50,368 nucleotides of DNA from Coleofasciculus sp. LEGE 07092 (GCF_015207375.1 NZ_JADEWY010000034.1:1-50368); one strand, 5' to 3'; shown: positions 8,404 through 16,377, counted from the first letter of the stretch. Numbers and translations: made by a program. Notes: a model not told the origin generated them from the letters alone.

Positions 8404-9055
8404 GCCCAAACTCCTGACGCAAATCATCTATAGTTTGAGGCTTAAAAGTCCGTACCTTTGCTCGTTCTATCGCTGCTAAAAGACGTGTTGCATTCTCCGG
8501 TGACTGAAACAAATAAACTGTCTCCATGAGGCTGTCAAGTTCCGCAGTAGGAATTACGGATACGCTCTCAGAATCTTCACGAGTAACAACTATAGCTTGG
8601 CGCGTTGAGATTGCCTCTTCGTAAATTTTGTCAAAATTGCTGCAAGCTTCAGTGTAGGTTATCTGGCTGGGTATTTGCTGATACTCAGATACCTGCCTTT
8701 TCGCTTCTTCAACAGGATTGCTGGCTCTTAGAATGTGTAGAATGCTATCAACTTCTGACAGAGATTCTGCTGATAGGGGATTGCGTTTATTGCGTTCCTG
8801 CGTGTGATACTGGTCATCTAAAGCATCGTAAGCAGCTTCAAAACGGTCATACAGGGGTTGATATTTCCTGGCTATATTTTCCAGGCGAACCACGGCGTCA
8901 AATTGACGATTAGCTAAAGCCTCACCAACTTGGTTAATCTCTTCTCGTAGTTCCGCAGGTAAAGTTGAAGCAGAATCTAATTTAGCCAGTGCTGCTGAGA
9001 AGGCTTCTAGGATAAGGGCTTGAATCGGATCGAGGTCTAGCGTCTGGAATGTCAT
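8387..9055 (-). CDS. Fusion of CHAT-linked N-terminal module to YefM/Phd antitoxin
   Basis: A protein of 222 residues. Residues 1 to about 125 are a paralogue of the N-terminal module at 3872-4909: LREEINQVGEAL, IARK, PLYD, FEAAYDAL and TQERNK are shared, at an estimated two-thirds identity. Residues about 130-222 are a Phd/YefM antitoxin: ITYTEACSNFDKIYEEA, IVVTREDSESVSVIP, ELDSLMETVYLFQSPENA and a C-terminal IDDLRQEFGL tail of the kind that wraps the toxin. YoeB follows with a short overlap. Its start is three bases from the stop of a degenerate CHAT tail (9059-9147), exactly as the other fusion follows the intact CHAT gene. So the CHAT-fusion gene pair was duplicated, and here the CHAT gene has decayed. 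Confidence 0.85.
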   Translation of the reverse strand: MTFQTLDLDPIQALILEAFSAALAKLDSASTLPAELREEINQVGEALANRQFDAVVRLENIARKYQPLYDRFEAAYDALDDQYHTQERNKRNPLSAESLSEVDSILHILRASNPVEEAKRQVSEYQQIPSQITYTEACSNFDKIYEEAISTRQAIVVTREDSESVSVIPTAELDSLMETVYLFQSPENATRLLAAIERAKVRTFKPQTIDDLRQEFGLGEEA

Positions 9056-9058
9056 GGC

Positions 9059-9147
9059 TTAGACTTTACCCGTAACTGTAAGACCAGCCCAATAGTACGG
9101 GTGTGCATAGAGAAGAGAGGTTGGTCTGGATTGATTGTAGCTGATTC
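9059..9147 (-). pseudogene. Frameshifted 3' remnant of a second CHAT-domain gene
   Basis: The stretch is closely similar to the end of the intact CHAT gene (4913-4998). Reading leftward, the final codons give HPYYWAGLTVTGKV and a TAA stop, against HPYYWAGFTVTGKV in the intact copy. An inserted four-base TCTT-like duplication then breaks the frame before an ATINPD segment. Similarity stops near 9147. The 3-base gap to the following fusion gene is kept. No start or catalytic region remains, so this is debris of a duplicated gene pair. Confidence 0.85.
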
Positions 9148-9266
9148 ATTTGGGCAAATCATTTTTGCGTATTACATTCGGGAATTAGTAGAGCGATGGA
9201 GACGTGAATGCTTACCGAAGGTTTCGCGATTGCTTCCTCATACTTCCCTAAACCATACAGTGCAAA

Positions 9267-9539
9267 GACTCGTTGGTGAGTATCCAAGACTCGTTAGCGA
9301 AGTTCTGAGACTCATTCACGAGTATCAAAGACTCAACGACGAGTATTAAAGACTCATTCACGAGTGTCAAAGACTCAACGACGAGTATCAAAGACTCATT
9401 CACGAGTGTCAAAGACTCAACGACGAGTGTCAAACACTCAACGACGAGTGTCAAAGACTCAACGACGAGTGTCAAACACTCAACGACGAGTGTCAAACAC
9501 TCAACGACGAGTATCAAACACTCAATGGTGAGATATCTT
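9267..9539. repeat. 21-bp tandem repeat, 13 units, each a small palindrome
   Basis: Thirteen units in exact 21-base register start at 9267, 9288, 9309 and so on to 9519. Consensus is (g/c)ACTC-N6-GAGTgTCAAA. Each unit holds inverted arms ACTC/GAGT, and the best units give a perfect ACACTC-aacgac-GAGTGT stem. The loop alternates between AACGAC and ATTCAC. Because 21 is a multiple of three, the array is open in several frames. The minus-strand reading gives a heptapeptide repeat (LVVESLT/LVNESLI), but there is no ribosome-binding site or flanking gene structure. Confidence 0.95.
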
Positions 9540-9709
9540 AACAACCCATCCTACTGCCAAAGCGCGATCGCTCCTCTCCTAACTCCTTCATTCTGATGTC
9601 GCCAACAGTCAATTGCGATCGCTATACAGTGGTTTGCAACCTAATCTTGCATAAGGTAGCTTGGCTCAGATGTACCTAGCCAGTGAGTTAACCATTGGGT
9701 AATCAAACC

Positions 9710-10068
9710 ATGAAAAAGTGGCAAAAATCTTTGGGAGTAGCGATCGCAATTTTTTTGGAGGGCTTGGCACTTCTGCTTCTGCGCAGACAGCCGAACTTAG
9801 CGAACAGGCAGTTAACGCTTATCCCCCACAGATAGTACAGGTGTTCATGAATGGCTGCGTTGGAGAGCGGGGCTCTGAATTTGAACCCCTTTGTGCCTGT
9901 GCAATCGAGCAGATTCAAAACGAATATACGCTAGAGGAATTTTTAGTCATCGCCTTAGAAATGGATGCAGAGAAAGAAATGCCTGAAGAGTTTACACCTG
10001 TTCTGAGCAAGATTTTTGCCGCGTGTGCGGCTTACTATCCTGTTGAAGGAGAACAAGCAATACGGTAG
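9710..10068 (+). CDS. Small secreted Cys-containing protein, frameshifted in a poly-T tract
   Basis: The ATG at 9710 begins a clear signal peptide, MKKWQKSLGVAIAIF. The rest of the protein, FGGLGTSASAQTAELSEQ onward, is in another frame. The switch falls at a run of seven T (9750-9756). With eight T the two parts join into one protein of about 120 residues with a signal peptide and an ASA-Q cleavage site. The mature part has conserved-looking cysteines (NGC, LCACAIEQIQNEY, FAACAAY) and acidic character. So this is a single-base deletion, a sequencing error, or slippage at the homopolymer. A GTG at 9718 gives an unbroken frame but would lose the export signal. Function is unknown; export to the periplasm or thylakoid lumen is inferred. 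Confidence 0.7.
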
Positions 10069-10150
10069 CGGACAGCCTTGCACAGTGCGTTAGCAAAGCA
10101 CCCTACCGCCAAAGTGCGATCGCAGCTCCTATTCATAATGCCAGTTTCGT

Positions 10151-10396
10151 TTAAGGTGCAGGATATCGGGTATTTGGTTTAGCCATCAGTGCTGCAACCA
10201 ACGCGGCTGTGCCGCCAATTAACCCGAAAACTACCCAGTTGCGGAAGTTCAATCCCTTTCTTCGAGCAACGATAGCAGCGATCGCACCAATGATACAGTG
10301 CGCTCCGAACAGCAGATAGAGATTGGGTTCGATAGGTAAATCTAAAATCAATGCGATCGCTCCTAGAAGTGGATTTAGCCGAGTCCTATGCCCCAT
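10151..10396 (-). CDS. Small membrane protein, conserved-hypothetical type
   Basis: 81 residues with hydrophobic segments at about 10-20, 25-45 and 55-73. Between them is a basic motif, VARRKGLNFRNWVVFG, that recurs in small cyanobacterial membrane proteins of unknown function (ARRKG-x-W-x-x-FG). Start ATG at 10394-10396. The gene is isolated between the secreted protein (+) and the hydrolase (+), both on the other strand. Two direct copies of a CCTAC-GCCAAA-G-GCGATCGC segment (about 9549-9573 and 10110-10128) flank the neighbouring secreted-protein gene. No function can be assigned. Confidence 0.6.
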   Translation of the reverse strand: MGHRTRLNPLLGAIALILDLPIEPNLYLLFGAHCIIGAIAAIVARRKGLNFRNWVVFGLIGGTAALVAALMAKPNTRYPAP

Positions 10397-10439
10397 ATTA
10401 CAGGGCGCTGCTGGCAGCCAAATCCTCTAAAATCTAAAA

Positions 10440-10464
10440 ATTGGCTACAGGTAATGTAGCCAAT
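10440..10464. terminator. Hairpin, ATTGGCTAC/GTAGCCAAT
   Basis: A perfect 9-bp stem (10440-10448 with 10456-10464) and 7-base loop. On the minus strand it is followed by a T-rich stretch (TTTTTAGATTTTAG), so it could stop leftward transcription before the small membrane protein gene. It could also act as a structured leader element. No Rho-independent tail is seen on the plus strand. Confidence 0.45.
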
Positions 10465-10644
10465 CTGTCTAACCTGTATTACAATTTACGGTTTCGACCT
10501 TGCTTAATTCACGAGTTCAAAACGGCTTCAGAGAATTTCTCTGGAGCTTTTCGTGTCGAGCTATCATAGCAAATTTTGCGCGATTGGGCTAACTGCACCA
10601 CGCCAGCAGCTCAAGACACTGACTGTGCCATTCATCTAGAATCC

Positions 10645-11622
10645 ATGCCCATCTATAGTTCTGACCCGATCGCCTTTGAAGGTATTATCGGTTATCGCCA
10701 CTGGATAAACGAACCCTTCACCTTTACCGGAGTCCCCGATATTGACGAACGGTTGAGTGGTTTTCCTATTGCCGTTTTCCTTCCTCCTAACCGACCTACA
10801 CACCAAACGCCTCTGGTTATCGGTCTTCAGGGAATGTGCGCCCCTTACGGTTGGAATGCTTTTATCGTACCGACCCTAACACAGATGGGTATTGCAGTCG
10901 CCTTGTTTGATACCCCCCTGGCTGGAGAACGGAGTCTAGCGCGTACTTTCTCAGGCTTAGTGCAACAGGAAATTACGCCACTCCTCAATCGTTGCATCCC
11001 CTTCGATACTCCGTTACTCCTACAAATTTTTAGCTGTACGGCACGGGACATTAGACTAGTGCAGGACTTCTGCCGCGATCGCTATAATCTAACGGACAGT
11101 CGCCTTGCCTTGTTTGGTATCAGCATGGGGGTTCTGCTAGCTGCCTTTGCCTTTAATGCCGATGGTATTGGCAAACGATTGCTTGGCACCCTTGGTCATG
11201 CTGACTTACAAACCTTCGCCAAAAGCTGGGGTAAGGTCATTTTGCCAGACTTAGCCGTATCGCCTCTCGGTAAACTGGCAGAGGTTCTATTGGGACGATT
11301 TCAACCGGAGCTCAAATGTGTAGTCTCAGTGCTGCGAGTTGCCAAGTCTCTCAAAGAACCGGATAGCTACGGTTATGCCTGCAACCCGATGACTTATATT
11401 GACCGAGTGAAGCCCCCGCGTCGCGTCCGTTTCCTTGTAGGTAAGAATGATCCTTTAGTTCGTATTACAGACGCTCAATCCTGTGCGACTCGATTCCCGG
11501 ATGGTGCCTGTTACATCGTGCCTGGTATGGGTCACGGGACAAGTCAATTCGGTTCCTCCTTCGTTGACCACGTTCGCTATTTTTTGGTGACTCAGTTAGG
11601 AGATTGGCAGAGTGATGACTAG
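10645..11622 (+). CDS. Alpha/beta-hydrolase family protein
   Basis: A protein of 325 residues from ATG 10645. A TTG at 10576 would add 23 residues of no evident structure. The alpha/beta-hydrolase triad is visible: nucleophile Ser in the elbow LFGISMGV (G-x-S-x-G), an Asp in FLVGKNDPLV and a His in VPGMGHGT. LVIGLQGMCAPYGW precedes and may supply the oxyanion hole. The fold suggests an esterase or peptidase-like hydrolase, but the substrate is not predictable. No signal peptide is seen. It is 76 bases upstream of a polytopic membrane protein on the same strand and may be co-transcribed. A diverged copy of the TATATAGC dispersed repeat (11637-11670) fills the gap between them. Confidence 0.8.
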   Translation: MPIYSSDPIAFEGIIGYRHWINEPFTFTGVPDIDERLSGFPIAVFLPPNRPTHQTPLVIGLQGMCAPYGWNAFIVPTLTQMGIAVALFDTPLAGERSLARTFSGLVQQEITPLLNRCIPFDTPLLLQIFSCTARDIRLVQDFCRDRYNLTDSRLALFGISMGVLLAAFAFNADGIGKRLLGTLGHADLQTFAKSWGKVILPDLAVSPLGKLAEVLLGRFQPELKCVVSVLRVAKSLKEPDSYGYACNPMTYIDRVKPPRRVRFLVGKNDPLVRITDAQSCATRFPDGACYIVPGMGHGTSQFGSSFVDHVRYFLVTQLGDWQSDD

Positions 11623-11636
11623 GACAATTTCAGAAA

Positions 11637-11670
11637 ATATAGCAGTTTTCAGTGGCGTGCAGTACATCAG
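11637..11670. repeat. Diverged copy of the TATATAGC...GTACAT dispersed repeat
   Basis: ATATAGCAGTTTTC...GTGCAGTACATCAG aligns with the better copies at 23777-23809 and 38951-38983 with several mismatches. No STRR follows here, only a short CCCCCTCCC run. Confidence 0.45.
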
Positions 11671-11698
11671 AATAGCCTAACCCCCTCCCACAAACTCC

Positions 11699-13498
11699 AT
11701 GCTTACGAAACACCTGCAACGACTTTTAGCCACACCCATCCCTCAACGATTTAGCGCTCAAGTTGTTGTTTGGTTCGCTTTAAGCTTGACATTTGCCGCA
11801 ATTTATAGTTTGTTCGGATTACAGGAAGCATTTAGCCACGAGTATATTGTCCAAGACGATGCCCGACAGCACGTATTTTGGATGCAGCGATTTATCGATT
11901 CAGAGTTATTTCCCGACGATTTAATTGCCGATTATTTTCAATCGGTAGCACCAGTTGGATATAAAACGGTTTACCGAATAGCAGCCACCTTCGGCATCAA
12001 TCCCTTCGTTTTCAACAAATTCTTACCCCCTCTTCTAGGAGCGATCGCAACAGGTTACTGTTTTGGCATCTGTATGCAACTTCTGCCCGTACCCGCCACA
12101 GCTTTTATGGCATCATTGCTGCTGAATCAAAGTCTGTGGATGAAAGATGACTTGATATCAGCAACGCCTAGAGCTTTCCTCTATCCCCTATTCCTGGCTT
12201 TTTTGTATTATTTGTTGCACCAAGCAATCTTGCCTTGTATTGTAGCGATCGCACTTTTGGCACTTTTCTATCCCCAGTATATCCTCATTGCGGCTGGTCT
12301 ATTAATCCTGCGACTTCTCAATCGCCAAGATAGGCATCCTCGTCATTCCCAAAGGTGGCATGATTACCGATTCTACCTGCTGAATTTGGGGGTAGCCCTA
12401 CTAGCGATCGCATTCTACGGGCTCACGCCATCAGAATTCGCTCCAGTCATCACAGCAACTCAAGCAAAAACCTTACCAGAATTTGGAGAAACAGGACGCA
12501 GTTATTTTTTCCATGATAATCCCTGGTATTTTTTCTTCCTCGGTTCACGCAGTGGTTTGTTAAATGTAGGTTTTGTCAGACCGGGAACCTTAGCTCTAGG
12601 AGTATTATTACCGATACTCATAAGATTTCCTGCTCAATTTCCGTTAATTAGGCAAATTTATCCAGCTATCAGACTCTTGCCGCAACTTTTATTAGTCTCT
12701 GTTGGGCTATTTTTGGCTGCCCATGCCTTGCTATTCAAACTTCATCTTCCCAGTCGTTACACAGAACATAGCATTCGGATTTTGTTAGCGCTAACCGCAG
12801 CAATGGTGCTGACGATTATTCTGGATGCAATTCTGAAAAGAGGGAGTGGGGAATGGGGAGTGGGGAATAGGGAAACAGGAAACAACGAGCGTGCCAATTC
12901 TTCTTGTACTCCTCTACACAGGCGACAGTTTTTGGCATTATCTTCCACAGGTCTAATCGTAACAACACTCATTCTGTATCCCGTCTTTGTAGAGGATTTT
13001 CCCTTAACTAAGTATAAAGTTGGTCATTTTCCATCTTTGTATCAGTTCTTTGAGGAGCAACCGAAAGACAGTTTGATAGCATCAACCGCAGAAGAAGCGA
13101 ATAATCTACCAACATTTTCCCGGCGTTCTATTTTAGTAGGTCGAGAATATGCGATTCCTTATCATTGGGGTTACTATCGTCAATTTCGGCAACGGGCGAT
13201 TGAGTTGATTCAGGCTCAGTACAGTCCAGATTTAGCACAGGTCAAGCAGTTTATCCAGCATTATGGAATAGATTTCTGGCTACTAGAGCAGGATGTTTTT
13301 ACACCAGAGTATTTGGCAAACCATGACTGGCTTCAAGATTATCAGTTCGTTACCGAAGAGGCAAGGGCAAAATTAGAACAGGCATTTACTCCAGCTTTGG
13401 CAGGGGTGGTGGTGGAGTGTTCTGTTTTCCAAGTTGAAGGGTTTTTGGTGCTAGAGGCAGCTTGTATTTTGAACACAACATCACCGCGAAATCGATAG
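11699..13498 (+). CDS. Polytopic inner-membrane protein of GT-C-like topology
   Basis: A protein of 599 residues with about ten hydrophobic segments over residues 20-430 and a soluble C-terminal domain (about 435-599). The first loop carries an acidic pair (VQDDARQHVFW), reminiscent of GT-C glycosyltransferases and related polyprenyl-linked sugar enzymes, where acidic residues in loop 1 are catalytic. That assignment is by analogy only. A segment at about residues 381-392 (GSGEWGVGNRET) is encoded by an in-frame copy of the GGGGAGT repeat (12841-12873) and sits in a loop between two membrane helices, so it was probably tolerated. The gene ends 59 bases before the Hsp70-WD40 gene. Confidence 0.7.
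   Translation: MLTKHLQRLLATPIPQRFSAQVVVWFALSLTFAAIYSLFGLQEAFSHEYIVQDDARQHVFWMQRFIDSELFPDDLIADYFQSVAPVGYKTVYRIAATFGINPFVFNKFLPPLLGAIATGYCFGICMQLLPVPATAFMASLLLNQSLWMKDDLISATPRAFLYPLFLAFLYYLLHQAILPCIVAIALLALFYPQYILIAAGLLILRLLNRQDRHPRHSQRWHDYRFYLLNLGVALLAIAFYGLTPSEFAPVITATQAKTLPEFGETGRSYFFHDNPWYFFFLGSRSGLLNVGFVRPGTLALGVLLPILIRFPAQFPLIRQIYPAIRLLPQLLLVSVGLFLAAHALLFKLHLPSRYTEHSIRILLALTAAMVLTIILDAILKRGSGEWGVGNRETGNNERANSSCTPLHRRQFLALSSTGLIVTTLILYPVFVEDFPLTKYKVGHFPSLYQFFEEQPKDSLIASTAEEANNLPTFSRRSILVGREYAIPYHWGYYRQFRQRAIELIQAQYSPDLAQVKQFIQHYGIDFWLLEQDVFTPEYLANHDWLQDYQFVTEEARAKLEQAFTPALAGVVVECSVFQVEGFLVLEAACILNTTSPRNR
12841..12873. repeat. STRR heptamer repeat inside a coding region
   Basis: AGGGAGTGGGGAATGGGGAG followed by TGGGGAATAGGGAA is the same GGGGAGT-family repeat found between genes elsewhere in the window. 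Here it lies in frame in the membrane-protein gene and encodes a Gly-rich loop. Confidence 0.85.
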
Positions 13499-13557
13499 GA
13501 TGTGGGATTTAGGTTTAAAAATGGAACTAAAGTAGCAAGATTTAAAGGAAAATAGCA

Positions 13558-16200
13558 GTGACTACGGTAGCGATCGATTTTGGAACTAGCAACACAGTCG
13601 TCTGTATCCAAGATGCTGTGACTCAAACTCCACGAACCTTGAAGTTTGAGGGTATCTCACGCAGCTTTGAAACCGCAAGGGGTAAAGTAGATGTCGTGCC
13701 CAGTCTGGTGTTGGTGCAAGCAGCGAATCATCTGATAGTCGGTGAACCCGTTCGTAGTCTGCGCCATAATATTGACGAATCATCACTGCTGTTTCAAGGC
13801 TTTAAGCGAGATATAGCCGCAGACTATCGACCACCGACTCGGCAAATTGATGGTAATATTTATAGCTCTGAATCTATTTCAGAAATTTTTATAGGGCAAC
13901 TCTGGCAGCATATCCTTTCCCAAGAGATTCAACCAACCCGTGTAATCTTTACCGTACCTGTCGGAGCCTTTGACTGTTACCGCAATTGGGTTCAGGCATT
14001 GGCACAACGGCTTAATCTCCCCACAATTCAGATTGTAGATGAGTCCACAGCCGCTGCTTTTGGCTATGCCGTAAACCAACCCCAATCGGTTGTATTGGTT
14101 GTGGATTTTGGGGGGGGTACTCTCGATTTGAGTCTAGTGCGCACTGTAGCTGCCAATCGAGGACAAAAGGTTTTGTGTTCGGAAGTCGTAGCCAAGTCTG
14201 AGGCTTATCTCGGAGGCGTCGATATTGATACGTGGATGGTTGAGCATTATCTGCAAAAAATCGGTATCTCACGCACAAACTTGACTCAAAATATCTGGCA
14301 GAATTTATTGGATGTAGCAGAACGACTGAAAATCCAACTCTCCACCGCCACCGAGGTAACGGAAACCTACTTTGATCCAAACTCAACTACGTCTCATGAC
14401 TGGCATTTAACTCGTTCCGAGTTAGAGGATATTTTTACATCTCGACAGTTACTCACACAAGTGCAAGAGGCATTAGATGAAGTACTAGCGATCGCTCTAA
14501 CCAAAGGCATTAGCCAAGAAGAAATTGATAAGGTCGTATTAGTCGGCGGTTCTTGTCAAATTCCGGCTGTGCAGCAGTTAATGATCTCTTATTTTGGGCA
14601 AGAGCGCTTGTCTTTAGATAAGCCCTTGGAAGCTGTCGCTCATGGTGCGTTGACTGTGGGCAAGATCGTAGGTGTCGAGGATTACCTACAACATAGCTAT
14701 GCCATCCGCCTTTGGGATCTCAAGGCTAAAACCTATTCTTATTTCTCGGTGTTTGATAAAGGTACTCGCTATCCTACTCAACGCCCCCGATTGATAACAT
14801 TGCAAGCGGCAACGAATGAGCAGCACCAAATGCGCTTGGATATCGGGGAATTAACAGAGGCAGTATCTGTTGAAGTGGCATACAATGACCAAGGTCAGCT
14901 CACCAGTAAGCAAATCCCTCAACCCACTGAATTCCGAGTATTGGCAGATCAAGCTCAACACGTTTATGCTCTTCCCTTCACTCCCCCCGGTAAAACTGGA
15001 GTAGACCGACTTCAACTATCCTTGATGGTAAATGAACACCGGGTTTTAGTTTTGACAGTAAAAGATTTGCTGACGCAACGAGTTCTGCTGAATCAGATAG
15101 AACTCCGAGGGAATGCGAACCAACCCAGACTTCAAGAGTCAGGGAGTAACCGATTAGAGCCAGTAGATGGTGCTGTTCTAGGAGGGCTAGCTGGAGCAAG
15201 ACGGCGGTTGGAAGTGGCGGTAGCCGAGCAACCTATCGCTCCGCCATCCGAGGCGTCAGCTTCAACTAGCAGTGAGGCTGAATCGCCGGTGGTGCAGCCC
15301 AAAGTGAATTGGTGTTTATTAGATTGTCGTTATCAGCTCACGGGGCATACTAGCGGGGTGACATCCTTGGCGATTAGCCCGGATGGGCAAACCTTGGCGA
15401 GTGGCAGTCAGGACGCAACGATTCGACTTTGGCAACTTAGCACGGGCAAATTAGAGCGCTGGATCACAGGTCATAATCACGCGGTTTCTAACTTAGCGAT
15501 GAGTCCCGATGGCAAAATCCTTGCCAGTAGTAGTCAGGACAATACCGTTAAATTGTGGCACTTGCGTTCTGGAGAATGGCTACGCACTGTCACGGGACAT
15601 ACTGCACCCGTTTTTGCTGTGGCATTCAGTCCGGATGGCAGAACTCTCGCCAGTGGGGGTTGGGAGGGAACTATTCTGCTACAGCAGATCTATCAGAAAG
15701 CGTTACCCCGCCAATTTTCTGGTCATCCTGGTGGAGTGAGTGCGATCGCATTTAGTCCCGATGGGCAAACCTTGGTAAGTTGTGGCGATAAGACAATTAA
15801 GATGTGGCATCTGCACACTGGGGAATTACTCCAAACCTTGGTTGGGCATTCTGACTTGGTGGTGACAATGGCGATTAGCCCCAATGGGCGGTTACTCGCT
15901 AGCGGCGGTGGGATGACTGATAAAACAATTAAGCTATGGGATTTAGAGATGGGGGAATTGATCTGTACCTTATCTGAACAGGCTGGGGATGTTTTATCCC
16001 TTGCCTTTAGCCCTGATGGACATACCTTGGCGAGTGGCAGTTATCGAAGGATCTATCTGTGGGATTTAGATGAGGGGGAACTGCTGCATACTCTATCTGG
16101 GCATTCGGGGGATGTTTTATCAGTTATTTTCAGTTGCGATCGCCAAACCGTGATCAGCGGTAGTGCGGATGGGACAATTAGAGTTTGGGGATTGGTGTAG
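13558..16200 (+). CDS. Hsp70-like ATPase fused to a seven-bladed WD40 propeller
   Basis: A protein of 880 residues. Residues 1 to about 375 are an Hsp70/actin-type nucleotide-binding domain: AIDFGTSNTVV (phosphate 1), VVDFGGGTLDLSLV (phosphate 2), VDESTAAAFGYA and VLVGGSCQIPAVQ (adenosine). Residues about 375-520 correspond to a shortened substrate-binding-like domain, without the long helical lid of DnaK. A low-complexity linker (about 530-585) leads to seven WD40 repeats (592-880), each with GH...FSPDG...LASG...W spacing; the sixth lacks the GH pair. Start GTG at 13558 is supported by AAGGA with about 8 bases spacing. The Hsp70 part is a close paralogue of the stand-alone protein at 37258-38850. 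WD40 blades suggest recruitment of a protein client or signalling complex. Confidence 0.92.
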   Translation: MTTVAIDFGTSNTVVCIQDAVTQTPRTLKFEGISRSFETARGKVDVVPSLVLVQAANHLIVGEPVRSLRHNIDESSLLFQGFKRDIAADYRPPTRQIDGNIYSSESISEIFIGQLWQHILSQEIQPTRVIFTVPVGAFDCYRNWVQALAQRLNLPTIQIVDESTAAAFGYAVNQPQSVVLVVDFGGGTLDLSLVRTVAANRGQKVLCSEVVAKSEAYLGGVDIDTWMVEHYLQKIGISRTNLTQNIWQNLLDVAERLKIQLSTATEVTETYFDPNSTTSHDWHLTRSELEDIFTSRQLLTQVQEALDEVLAIALTKGISQEEIDKVVLVGGSCQIPAVQQLMISYFGQERLSLDKPLEAVAHGALTVGKIVGVEDYLQHSYAIRLWDLKAKTYSYFSVFDKGTRYPTQRPRLITLQAATNEQHQMRLDIGELTEAVSVEVAYNDQGQLTSKQIPQPTEFRVLADQAQHVYALPFTPPGKTGVDRLQLSLMVNEHRVLVLTVKDLLTQRVLLNQIELRGNANQPRLQESGSNRLEPVDGAVLGGLAGARRRLEVAVAEQPIAPPSEASASTSSEAESPVVQPKVNWCLLDCRYQLTGHTSGVTSLAISPDGQTLASGSQDATIRLWQLSTGKLERWITGHNHAVSNLAMSPDGKILASSSQDNTVKLWHLRSGEWLRTVTGHTAPVFAVAFSPDGRTLASGGWEGTILLQQIYQKALPRQFSGHPGGVSAIAFSPDGQTLVSCGDKTIKMWHLHTGELLQTLVGHSDLVVTMAISPNGRLLASGGGMTDKTIKLWDLEMGELICTLSEQAGDVLSLAFSPDGHTLASGSYRRIYLWDLDEGELLHTLSGHSGDVLSVIFSCDRQTVISGSADGTIRVWGLV

Positions 16201-16317
16201 CCCCTTGGTTCTAATATGAAAGTTATACTCAATGGGCAGATTGCAGCTTCAAGGAAAGCTTTTCTTGGGGATTGGGCTCATGTACTTATCATGTCTTATA
16301 CAGGCTTTATTATCAAA

Positions 16318-16343
16318 AACGCCCACCGATATCGGCAGGCGTT
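16318..16343 (-). terminator. Rho-independent terminator of the ndhA-I-G-E block
   Basis: Nested inverted repeat: AACGCC (16318-16323) and GGCGTT (16338-16343) enclose the palindrome CCGATATCGG (16326-16335), with symmetrical two-base internal loops. Read leftward, the stem is followed by TTTTTGATAATAAAG. It lies 35 bases past the ndhE stop and between convergent genes. It may also act on the Hsp70-WD40 transcript, though that side lacks a T run. Confidence 0.75.
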
Positions 16344-16377
16344 GACAGGTTATCAAGTTTCTCAAATTGTCGATAAC

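Noticed and set aside
9267..9539. CRISPR array
   Set aside because: The 21-bp units are directly contiguous with no unique spacers.
9248..9544. 98-residue minus-strand open frame of LVVESLT heptapeptides
   Set aside because: It is the translation of the 21-bp tandem repeat; no ribosome-binding site or non-repeat domain supports it as a gene.
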